Of a stretch of 64,000 nucleotides of DNA, positions 56,648 through 64,000 are shown in pieces (within the stretch, counting starts at the first letter, position 1; every line of letters starts with the position of its first letter). The translations under genes were made by a program, and so were the position numbers. Origin of the DNA: SZAS-79 sp963844255 (GTDB lineage Bacteria > Pseudomonadota > Gammaproteobacteria > Burkholderiales > SG8-39); contig CAWJNP010000014.1 in the NCBI GenBank assembly GCA_963844255.1, positions 1 to 64,000 on the forward strand, given 5' to 3'. The notes under the pieces are model-generated. The model had not been told where the DNA came from, did no database searches, and saw only the letters and a list, made by a program, of their open reading frames with translations.

Positions 56648-57325
56648 TCACGGCGCGACGCCGTGCGCCCTGACTTTGGTCTCCAGCGCCTCTAGCCTGC
56701 GGTCGCGGATGCCGAGCTGGCGCAGGTGCGCCACTGTTTCGAACAGGTAATCGCAGCAACGCCCCATCCTGCCTGCACCCGTGGCGAGATAGCGTGCCAC
56801 GACCTCTTCCTCGAGACCCGGCGCGTAACGCTCGTGCGCCCGGTTGGCGCTGAAGGCGATCACGGGTTCCGGACCTTCGGGCGTGCGCGCCATGGTCCAC
56901 ACCGGGCGATAGGCCATGGTGAACATCTCGCGCCGCCAGACTACGTCGAGCTCGGATTCGATCGCATCCTTTCCCAGCCGGTAGGCGACGCCCGTGCAGC
57001 TCCCGCCGGATTCCAGCGAGAGCATCAGGCCGGGCCGTTCGGGACTGCCCCGCCCGGCGCGTGACCAGAGACAGAACTGCCGGTGAAATCCGTGGATGCG
57101 CGCCGTGCGACGCTCGACGTAATGAAAGGCCGGGTTCCAGATCAGCGAACCAAAGGCAAACACCCACACGCGTCCAGGTCGCGGCGCATTGGCAAGCATC
57201 TCCTGGATCTGTGCACGGCGCTCCACGTCGGTGGCAAAGCGCGCATCGGGCCCGAGCGTGGCGCGCACTGCGGCGTGCAACGACCCGTCGAGTATGGTTT
57301 CGCGCGTCAGCTTCAGTTTGCTCAT
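56648..57325 (-). CDS. chaC: Glutathione-specific gamma-glutamylcyclotransferase ChaC
   Basis: A 225-residue protein that breaks glutathione into 5-oxoproline and Cys-Gly. Family marks: VWVFAFGSLIWNP (the substrate-binding loop), HGFHRQFCLWS, RGSPERPGLMLSLESGGSCTGVAYRL, and WRREMFTMAYRPVW with the catalytic-site Glu nearby. It is convergent with the selenoprotein pair and last in the run fba to chaC. ATG 57325 begins SKLKLTRE. Confidence 0.92.
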   Translation of the reverse strand: MSKLKLTRETILDGSLHAAVRATLGPDARFATDVERRAQIQEMLANAPRPGRVWVFAFGSLIWNPAFHYVERRTARIHGFHRQFCLWSRAGRGSPERPGLMLSLESGGSCTGVAYRLGKDAIESELDVVWRREMFTMAYRPVWTMARTPEGPEPVIAFSANRAHERYAPGLEEEVVARYLATGAGRMGRCCDYLFETVAHLRQLGIRDRRLEALETKVRAHGVAP

Positions 57326-57400
57326 TGAATTCGCATTCTGACATGCTGTTGCGTGCATCGCGTCGTCGTCGAACGGTGCGAACGCATGCTTGCAGATGGC

Positions 57401-57721
57401 TTACTTGCAGCGTAGGTTGGCGGAAAGATCCTCAACCGCCTTCGTGCAATCCTGTTCGTGCACACGGCGCGACGCGTCGAGCCCGGGCGGCCTGCGCTGC
57501 TCGCCGCCAAACAGCGCACCGAGCACGCCGACGCCGATGAGCGCACCCAGTGCAGGCCCGTCGCTGATGCGCGCGCCCACACCGCCGGATGAAAACGACC
57601 CGCCCGGACCCACGCTGGGCTGGGTCGCGGGCGCGCCCAAATTGCCCACCTGCATTCCGAAACTGGCAAGGCAGCCCGGCAGGAATGCGGCGCACGCCGC
57701 CAGCAGCAGGACGCGTTTCAT
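57401..57721 (-). CDS. Small lipoprotein, function unknown
   Basis: A 106-residue protein with a lipobox in LLLAACAAFLPGC (Cys17), then a Gly/Ser-rich segment, a glycine-zipper-like hydrophobic stretch ALGALIGVGVLGALFGG, and a short C-terminal part with two Cys (DCTKAVEDLSANLRC). I do not recognise the family. It begins four bases after the tsaC stop. Confidence 0.7.
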   Translation of the reverse strand: MKRVLLLAACAAFLPGCLASFGMQVGNLGAPATQPSVGPGGSFSSGGVGARISDGPALGALIGVGVLGALFGGEQRRPPGLDASRRVHEQDCTKAVEDLSANLRCK

Positions 57722-57724
57722 GCC

Positions 57725-58675
57725 TCAGTCTCGCGCCGCGCGGCGCAGGCGGTCAAGCACCGCACGCCATGCGGGCGCATCGGGCGGCGACTCGATCAGC
57801 AGGATTTCGCTGCCCGTGCCGTCGAGTTCGCGCAATGCGCCATAGAGTTTTTGCGCGTAGGACTGTGGATCGCGTGGCATGCGCAACCAGAAATCGATCC
57901 GATCATCAGGCACCGAAAACGCCAGCACCGCCGCACGCACATCGAACTGCCCGATCGCCGCATCCAGCGCTTCAGTGGCGACCAGCCGTGCCGGCGTGCG
58001 CGGCGCGTAGTGTGAAGGCAGTGCACCTGAGACCCGGGGCGCTGCCGCGTCCGGCGCTTCGACCGGTGCACCGAGCGCAGCTTCGAGGTCTGCCTGGGAA
58101 ACGCTACCGGGCCGCAACAGCACCGGCCTGCCGCGCGACAGGTCGACAATGGTCGATTCGATTCCCACGCCGCAGGGCCCGCCGTCTACGACGTAATCCA
58201 CGTCGCTGCCCAGATCCGTGCGCACATGCTGCGCGGTGGTCGGCGACACGCGGCCGAAACGGTTGGCCGATGGCGCCGCCACGCCGCCACCAAAGGCCGC
58301 AATCACTTCCCGTGCGAGCGGATGGCCGGGAACGCGAACCCCCACCGTGTCCTGCCCGCCGGTGACGAAATCCCCGACGTGCGCGGCCCTTTTCAGCACC
58401 AGCGTGAGCGGCCCCGGCCAGAACTTCGCAGCCAGCACATGCGCCGCCTCCGGGACCTCCAACGCCCAGGCGAAGGCTGCCTCGGCGTCGGCAAAATGCA
58501 CGATGACGGGATGATCGCCGGGACGGCCCTTGACCGCGTACAGGCGCGCCATGGCGGCGGCGTTCGCGGCATCCGCCCCGAGGCCGTAAACGGTCTCGGT
58601 GGGAAACGCGACCAACCCGCCCGTCTTGAGCAGGTGCACGGCCTTTTGAATCGGTGTGTCGTGTGCTTCAGTCAT
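57725..58675 (-). CDS. tsaC: L-threonylcarbamoyladenylate synthase (Sua5/YwlC type)
   Basis: Makes the threonylcarbamoyl-AMP used by TsaD. The YrdC domain shows GGLVAFPTETVYGLGADA, KGRPGDHPVIVHFADA, FWPGPLTLVLKRA, and VGVRVPGHPLAREVI, then APSANRFGRVSPT. An extra C-terminal Sua5 domain (GALPSHYAPRTPARLV onward) makes it 316 residues. The ATG overlaps the purK stop by eight bases. Confidence 0.93.
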   Translation of the reverse strand: MTEAHDTPIQKAVHLLKTGGLVAFPTETVYGLGADAANAAAMARLYAVKGRPGDHPVIVHFADAEAAFAWALEVPEAAHVLAAKFWPGPLTLVLKRAAHVGDFVTGGQDTVGVRVPGHPLAREVIAAFGGGVAAPSANRFGRVSPTTAQHVRTDLGSDVDYVVDGGPCGVGIESTIVDLSRGRPVLLRPGSVSQADLEAALGAPVEAPDAAAPRVSGALPSHYAPRTPARLVATEALDAAIGQFDVRAAVLAFSVPDDRIDFWLRMPRDPQSYAQKLYGALRELDGTGSEILLIESPPDAPAWRAVLDRLRRAARD

Positions 58676-59856
58676 CGGCGATGCCGAGCGCCGAGCGCAA
58701 CGCTAGCGCCCGCTCGATCGCGGCGTCGCGTGAAGCATCGAGTACCGTGTAGTGGCCCATCTTCCGCCCGATGCGCGGCTCGCTCTTGCCGTAGAGATGC
58801 AGTCGCGCGCCCGGCGTTTCGAGCACGCGTGTCCAGTCCGGCGCGCGGCCGGGCAGCGCGTTCGCGCCGCCTTCCCCCTCGCTTTCCTCCCCGCATCTTT
58901 CCCAGATGTCGCCCAACAGATTCACCATCACCGCCGGCGCCAACGCGTGCGCGTCGGCCAGCGGCAGGCCGCACAGCGCGCGCAACTGCTGCTCGAACTG
59001 GTCTCCCGGACAGGCATCGATGGTGTAGTGCCCGCTGTTGTGCGGGCGCGGGGCGATTTCGTTCAGGAGCAACCGCCCTCCCGAAACAAAGAACTCGACC
59101 CCGAGCGTGCCCACGTAACCCATCTTCGCCGCAAGGGCCGAGGCGATGCGCACCGCCTCGGCGGCGAGCGAGTCCGGCACGCGCGCAGGTGCGATCGACA
59201 CGTCGAGTATTCCATTGGTATGGCGGTTTTCGGCCACCGGAAACGCGCGCACCTCGCCGTCCGAGGCGCGTGCCAGCACTACCGACACCTCAAGGTCCAG
59301 CGGAATCAGAGCCTCGAGCACGCAGGGTACGCGCCCGAACGTCTCCCAGGCCGCGAGTGCTTCCGCGCGATCGGCAACGCGCGCCTGCCCCTTGCCGTCG
59401 TAGCCGAAGCGAGCGCGCTTGAGGATCCCCGGGAACTCGGAAGCAGGCTCGAAATCCTGATGCGAAACGATGGCGCGGAACGGGCCCACCGGCAGGCCGC
59501 TGTCCCTGAAAAATCCTTTCTCGCGAATCCGGTCCTGGGCAATCAGCACGCAGTCGGCGGAAGGTGCGACGCGCAGCCTGGAGGCAAGCTGCGCGAGGCT
59601 CGCCGCCGGTACATTCTCGAATTCGGTGCTGACCGCCGCACAGGTGGCAGCAATTTCAGCGAGCGCCTTGGGATCCTCGTAATCGGCAATCAGGTGCCGG
59701 TCGGCCATGCAGGCAGCCGGGCTGTCGGGATCGGGGTCCAGCACAGTGACGCGATAGCCCAGCTTTCGTGCTGCGATGACGAAAGTAGCGCCCGAGCTGA
59801 CCGCCGCCCAGCATGCCGAGCATGGCCGGCGGCAGTATCGGTGCAACCTGGGTCAT
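58668..59856 (-). CDS. purK: 5-(carboxyamino)imidazole ribonucleotide synthase (one frameshift)
   Basis: ATP-grasp enzyme adding bicarbonate to AIR in purine synthesis. The start LPPAMLGMLGGGQLGRYF and, after a break near 59,790, ARKLGYRVTVLDPDPDSPA, TEFENVPAASL, FGYDGKGQARV, EALIPLDLEVSVVLAR, and LLNEIAPRPHNSGHYTIDAC are present. The ATG directly follows the purE stop (TGAATG). Confidence 0.93.
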
Positions 59857-60387
59857 TCAGGGCTTGTTCTGGAGCCGCATTCCAGCGACGCGCTTTGCTT
59901 CGCTCTTGCGAAACGCGTCGATACGGGCCGCCAGCTTTGCGTCCGAGGACGCGAGGATGGCCACCGCGTACAGCCCGGCGTTGGCTGCGCCGGCCACGCC
60001 GATCGCAAACGTCGCGACCGGCACGCCCTTGGGCATCTGCACGATGGACAGCAGCGAATCCTGCCCCGACAGATGCCGGCTCGCGACCGGGACCCCGAGC
60101 ACGGGCAAGGTGGTCTTGGCGGCGATCATGCCGGGCAGGTGGGCCGCCCCGCCTGCGCCCGCGATGATGGCCCGCAGCCCGCGCTTCCTTGCCGAGGCGG
60201 CGTAACGGAACATCACGTCCGGCGTGCGGTGGGCGGACACGACCTTCGCCTCGTAGGGGATGCCGAACATCGCGAGCATCTCGCACGCGTTGCGCATGGT
60301 CTCCCAGTCGCTGTCGGAGCCCATCACCACGCCGATCAGTGGCCGGGTAAGGGGATTGGAACTTCGGCGGATGCGGGGCGCAGCCAT
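59857..60387 (-). CDS. purE: 5-(carboxyamino)imidazole ribonucleotide mutase
   Basis: Converts N5-CAIR to CAIR, the step after PurK. A 176-residue protein with IGVVMGSDSDWETM, YEAKVVSAHRTPDVMFRYA, IIAGAGGAAHLPGMIAAKTTLPVLGVPV and GVPVATFAIG. Its ATG overlaps the purC stop (ATGA). Confidence 0.95.
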   Translation of the reverse strand: MAAPRIRRSSNPLTRPLIGVVMGSDSDWETMRNACEMLAMFGIPYEAKVVSAHRTPDVMFRYAASARKRGLRAIIAGAGGAAHLPGMIAAKTTLPVLGVPVASRHLSGQDSLLSIVQMPKGVPVATFAIGVAGAANAGLYAVAILASSDAKLAARIDAFRKSEAKRVAGMRLQNKP

Positions 60388-61295
60388 CAGCGTCCTCCGG
60401 AAAGGGTTGTGCCGGTCAGGCGCTGAAGCGCTTCGCGATACTTCTCGGACGTCTTCGCAAGCACCTCGGCCGGCAACGTGGGCGCGGGCGGTTTCTTGTC
60501 CCAGGTCAGCGTCTCGAGATAATCGCGCACGAACTGCTTGTCGAACGAAGGCGGGCTGATGCCGACCCTGTATTCGCTTGCGGGCCAGAAGCGCGACGAG
60601 TCCGCGGTCAGCACCTCGTCGATCAGCACCAGCGCATTGTTTTCGTCCAACCCGAATTCGAACTTGGTGTCGGCGATGATGATCCCGCGCGTCGCGGCGA
60701 AATCGGCCGCTTCCTTGTACAGGCGCAGGCTGACGTCGCGCACCTTCGCGGCCAGTTCAGCGCCGACCATCTTCGCCATCTGCTCGAACGATATGTTCTC
60801 GTCGTGCTCTCCGATCTCTGCCTTGGTTGCGGGCGTGAAGATCGGTGCGGCAAGCTTTTCGGCCTGCCTGAGCCCCTTGGGCAGCTGGATGCCGCACAGC
60901 GCCCCGGACTGCTGGTAGTCCTTCCAGCCCGAACCGATGAGGTAGCCGCGCACCACCGCCTCGATGGGCAGGGGCTTGAGTTTCTTCACCACGATCGACC
61001 GGCCGCGCACCTGCGCCTTCTCATCTGCGCCCGATACCACCGTTTCGGGATCGATTCCCGTCAGATGGTTGGGCACCACGTGGCCGAGCTTGTCGAACCA
61101 GAAATTCGCCATCTCGGTCAGTACCCGCCCCTTGTCGGGGATCGGGTCGCCGAGGATCACGTCGAACGCCGAGAGGCGGTCCGAGGTCACGAGCAGCATC
61201 TTGTCCTCGCCGACGGCATAAATGTCGCGCACCTTGCCGCTTGCGATCTTCGGCAGGCTCTTGATGCTGGACGCGTACAGGGGCGGGCTCGTCAC
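60387..61295 (-). CDS. purC: Phosphoribosylaminoimidazole-succinocarboxamide synthase
   Basis: SAICAR synthetase, the step after CAIR. The 302-residue protein starts at GTG 61295, overlapping the fba stop as GTGA. Visible: GKVRDIYAVGEDKMLLVTSDRLSAFDVILGDPIPDKG, GYLIGSGWKDYQQSGALCGIQLP, IIADTKFEFGLDENNALVLIDEVLTADSSRFWP. This is the longer beta-/yeast-like form. Confidence 0.95.
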   Translation of the reverse strand: MTSPPLYASSIKSLPKIASGKVRDIYAVGEDKMLLVTSDRLSAFDVILGDPIPDKGRVLTEMANFWFDKLGHVVPNHLTGIDPETVVSGADEKAQVRGRSIVVKKLKPLPIEAVVRGYLIGSGWKDYQQSGALCGIQLPKGLRQAEKLAAPIFTPATKAEIGEHDENISFEQMAKMVGAELAAKVRDVSLRLYKEAADFAATRGIIIADTKFEFGLDENNALVLIDEVLTADSSRFWPASEYRVGISPPSFDKQFVRDYLETLTWDKKPPAPTLPAEVLAKTSEKYREALQRLTGTTLSGGR

Positions 61296-62314
61296 GGAGC
61301 CGACTTCTCGAGACTTGCGTTCCACTGTCCGGTCGCAGCCAGGCCGTTCATGCGTGCGCGGTGCGCGAACGCCGCCTGCGCAGCCGGGATCCGCGTGATC
61401 TTCCCGGCCCAGGTCTTGAGCGCGGAGTTCTGCAGCGCACGCGAATACGAAAACGTCAGCGGCCAGGGCGCGCCGATGCGGTTCATTGCATCCAGGTGCG
61501 CGGTGGCGGCCATGTCGGACTGTCCGCCCGACAGGAACACCACGCCCGGCAACGCAGCCGGCACCGTGCGCCTCAACACGCGCAACGTGCGCTCGGCGAC
61601 TTCCGGCACCCCCGCCTGCGCAGGGCAGGTGTTGCCCGAAACCACCATGCTCGCCTTCAGGATCGTGTGTTCCATGGAGACGTTGTAGGCCGCAAGTGCG
61701 GCAAAGGTCGCGCGCAGCGTCGCCTCGGTGACCTCTTCGCAGCGTTCGATCGTATGGTTGCCGTCGAGCAGCACTTCGGGTTCGATCATGGGAACGATCG
61801 AAGCGGACTGGCAGGCGGCCGCATAGCGCGCCAGCGCATGCGCGTTGGCGTAGATGCAGGTGTGCGAAGGGATGCCGTTGCCGATCGTGATCACCGCGCG
61901 CCACTTGGCAAAGCGCGCGCCGAGCTTGAAGTATTCGGCGAGCCGCTTGTCCAGGCCATCGAGGCCCTCGGTCACTTTCTCACCACCGGAAAGCAGCGGA
62001 ATGTTGATCGTGCCCTTGTCGACCTTGATCCCGGGAATCATGCCGTTCTTCGCCAGATAGGTCGGGAACGGCACGCCGTCCTTGCCCGACTGGCGGATCG
62101 TTTCGTCATGCAGGATGACGCCGGAGATGTAGCGGTTGACCCCGGGCGCCGTAAACAGCAGGCCGCGGTAGGTCCGGCGGTTTTCCTCGGTGCAATCGAC
62201 GTTGACCGACTGGAACCGCTTCTCGCAGGTGCCGGCAGATTCGTCTGCGGCGAGTACGCCCATGCCGCGCGACACCATGGCATTGGCAGTCTTGGAAAGC
62301 AGCGCTTTGTCCAT
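61292..62314 (-). CDS. fba: Fructose-bisphosphate aldolase, class I
   Basis: A 340-residue Schiff-base aldolase of the animal/plant-like class I. Motifs: GVLAADESAGTCEKRF, RGLLFTAPGVNRYISGVILHDETI, WRAVITIGNGIPS, IVPMIEPEVLLDGNHTIERCEEV, the Lys-bearing MEHTILKASMVVSG, and FLSGGQSDMAATAHLDAMNR. ATG 62314 begins DKALLSKTANAM. First gene of the fba-purC-purE-purK-tsaC-lipoprotein string. Class I enzymes are less usual than class II in betaproteobacteria. Confidence 0.93.
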   Translation of the reverse strand: MDKALLSKTANAMVSRGMGVLAADESAGTCEKRFQSVNVDCTEENRRTYRGLLFTAPGVNRYISGVILHDETIRQSGKDGVPFPTYLAKNGMIPGIKVDKGTINIPLLSGGEKVTEGLDGLDKRLAEYFKLGARFAKWRAVITIGNGIPSHTCIYANAHALARYAAACQSASIVPMIEPEVLLDGNHTIERCEEVTEATLRATFAALAAYNVSMEHTILKASMVVSGNTCPAQAGVPEVAERTLRVLRRTVPAALPGVVFLSGGQSDMAATAHLDAMNRIGAPWPLTFSYSRALQNSALKTWAGKITRIPAAQAAFAHRARMNGLAATGQWNASLEKSAP

Positions 62315-62389
62315 ACGAATCCTCTGGGGAGATATACGGCGGGAAAAGTGCAATTTTACCCGCTTCGAAACGCCCGTGTCCGCGCCGGG

Positions 62390-63891
62390 CTAGCTGCCGG
62401 GGTGTGCCCTGCGCCAGCGCCGCACTGCCCAGGGGATGATCACCACGGCGGCAGTGATTCCGAGGAAGGTGGCCGAGATCGGATGCGTGAAGAACACGCT
62501 GACGTCGCCCTGGCTGATCGACAGCGCGCGGCGGAACTGCGTCTCCGCGAGCGGCCCGAGGATCAGTCCGATCACCGCGGGTCCCACCGGCATGCCCCAG
62601 CGGCGCATCGCGAAGCCCAGCAGGCCGAACACGTACAGCGTCAGCAGGTCGACCCAGGACTGGTGCAGGCTGTAGGCGCCCAGGGTGGCGAACACCAGGA
62701 TGCCGCCGTAGAGCAGATCCCGCGGGATCTGCAGCACCTTCACCCAGATGCCGATCAGCGGCAGGTTGAGGATCAGCAGGATCACGTTGCCGATGTACAG
62801 GCTCGCGATCAGGCCCCACACCAGATCGGACTGGCTCTGGAACAGCAGCGGCCCGGGCTGGATGCCGTAGTTCTGGAACGCGCCCAGCAGGATCGCCGCC
62901 GTGGCCGAGGTCGGGATGCCCAGCGTCAGCAGCGGCACCAGGGTGCCGGTGGCCGAGGCGTTGTTCGCCGCCTCCGGGCCGGCCACGCCCTCGATCGCGC
63001 CGTTGCCGAACTCCTCGGGATACTTGCACAGCTTCTTTTCGGTCGCGTACGACAGGAAGGTCGGGATCTCGGCGCCGCCCGCCGGGATGGAGCCGAACGG
63101 AAAGCCGAGCGCGGTACCGCGCAGCCACGCCGGCCACGAGCGCTTCCAGTCATCGGACTCATCATGATCGAACCCGAGAGCTTTTCCAGCGTCTCGGTGA
63201 GCGCGGCTCTGGTAGGACGGCCACATACAGCGCCTCGCCGACCGCGAACAGTCCGACCGCAAGCACCACCACGTCGACGCCGTCGAGCAGTTCCGGCACG
63301 CCGAACGCAAAGCGCGGCGTGCCCGGTCTGGCCGTCGATGCCGACCAGGCCCAGCAGCAGGCCCAGGAACAGGCTGGTGAGTCCGCGCACGGTCGATGCG
63401 CCAAGCACCGCGGCGACGGTGGTGAAGGCGAACACCATCAGCGCGAAGTATTCGGCCGGACCGAACTTGAGCGCCACCTCCACCACCAGCGGCGCGAGCA
63501 GGGTGAGCAGCACGGTGGCGATCGAGCCGGCGACGAAGGAGCCGATGGCGCTGGTCGCGAGCGCCGGGCCCGGCGCGGCCGTTCTTGGCCATCTTGTTGC
63601 CTTCGAGCGCGGTGGCGATCGAGGCCGATTCGCCCGGCGTGTTGAGCAGGATGGTGGTGGTCGAGCCGCCGAACATCGCGCCGTAGTAGATGCCGGCGAA
63701 CATGATCAGCGCGCCGGTCGGGCTCGAGCTTGACGGTGAGCGGCAGCAGCATCGCCACCGTCAGCGCCGGTCCCACGCCCGGCAGCACGCCGACCGCGGT
63801 GCCGAGCGTAACGCCGATGAATCCCCACAGCAGGTTGAGCGGCTGCAGCGCGACGCCGAAACCCGGCGAGCAGGGCGTTGAAGGTATCCAT
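62390..63891 (-). CDS. tctA: Tripartite tricarboxylate transporter large permease TctA (many frameshifts)
   Basis: Multi-helix permease of the TTT family. Reassembled order: MDTFNALLAGFG start, TVAMLLPLTVKLEP, MFAGIYYGAMFGGSTTTILLNTPGESASIATALEGNKMAKNG, LLTLLAPLVVEVALKFGPAEYFALMVFAFT, FLGLLLGLVGIDGQTG, ELLDGVDVVVLAVGLFAVGEALY, then an intact 250-residue C-terminal half from GTALGFPFGSIPAGGAEIPTFLSY. Breaks are near 63,865, 63,715, 63,590, 63,325, 63,215 and 63,140. It works with TctB and a Bug receptor to import carboxylates. Confidence 0.9.
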
Positions 63892-63907
63892 CCAGAGGGT
63901 GCTCTTC

Positions 63908-64000
63908 TACAGGCCCGCGCTGCCGAGCAGCGGCGTCAGCCATCCTGCCGGCAGGTTCACGTTCAGGAAGCGGACGAAGAACACGAACACACCGACCGAG
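63908..64000 (-). CDS. tctB: Tripartite tricarboxylate transporter small permease TctB, C-terminal end
   Basis: The last 30 codons before TAG at 63908-63910 read VGVFVFFVRFLNVNLPAGWLTP, typical of the final membrane helix of TctB. The gene continues beyond the window, upstream of tctA. Confidence 0.65.

Overview
The window joins two unrelated kinds of DNA. Bases 1 to about 3,380 look eukaryotic. They hold a minus-strand AAA+ ATPase gene split into at least four exons with GT-AG introns, a plus-strand gene resembling organellar RAP/FASTK-type RNA-binding proteins that ends at a splice donor, long CT/CA tracts and repeated TGCATG words. A GC-rich alga or other protist is the likeliest source. 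From about 3,383 to the end everything is bacterial and betaproteobacterial in character (Burkholderiales-like): rpsU-yqeY-dnaG-rpoD order, two Bug/TctC solute receptors, a TctAB transporter and a Lys/Ala-rich RpoD N-terminus. The change occurs in a GTGGGT-type low-complexity run, where the intron of the eukaryotic gene is followed directly by the interior of a bacterial dnaE2, so an assembly chimera is the simplest reading.

Bacterial layout. 3.4-4.7 kb: 3' end of dnaE2/imuC and a DUF4124 protein. 5.0-12.3 kb: one intact 2,410-residue RTX/VCBS/cadherin-like adhesin. 12.3-13.8 kb: tRNA with anticodon CAU (Ile2 type), a response regulator and an HCCA-isomerase-like protein. 13.9-19 kb: macromolecular synthesis operon rpsU-yqeY-dnaG-rpoD. 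19.1-25.1 kb: tsaD, panE, plsY, folB, ybaK, xerD, ogt and a malate/lactate dehydrogenase-type gene. 25.2-27.1 kb: argC with a tiny upstream ORF, then a toxin-antitoxin pair with a palindromic operator. 27.1-34.5 kb: glycogen operon glgC-glgA-glgP-glgX. 34.6-47.8 kb: a catabolic block with fumarate-reductase-like subunits, a split class I fumarase/tartrate dehydratase, a thiolase-like protein, a Bug receptor, a ThDP enzyme and SuyAB/UxaA-like lyase subunits, next to a divergent GntR regulator. 47.8-54.3 kb: acyltransferase, dehydrogenase, PhoD phosphatase, PPK2, second Bug receptor and a cytosine-deaminase-like amidohydrolase. 54.3-56.6 kb: three genes with in-frame TGA at redox-active cysteine positions. 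56.6-62.3 kb: chaC, lipoprotein, tsaC, purK, purE, purC, fba. 62.4-64 kb: tctA and the end of tctB.

The most interesting region is 54.3-56.6 kb. A two-domain AhpD-like protein (CAYU) is divergent from a peroxiredoxin-like protein (UPYC), which is followed by a FrnE/DsbA-like protein (UPWC). Each has a single TGA exactly where the family has a catalytic Cys, and the coding frame continues past it. They are therefore very probably selenoproteins arranged as a small thiol/selenol redox cluster around one divergent promoter region. No selA, selB, selC or selD is visible in the window.

Many essential genes (rpoD, dnaG, tsaD, purK, xerD) carry single-base frameshifts, and the eukaryotic part shows the same. 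I treat these as sequencing or assembly errors rather than pseudogenes and give the whole gene span. Where I could reconstruct the frame, the fault was usually one extra base.
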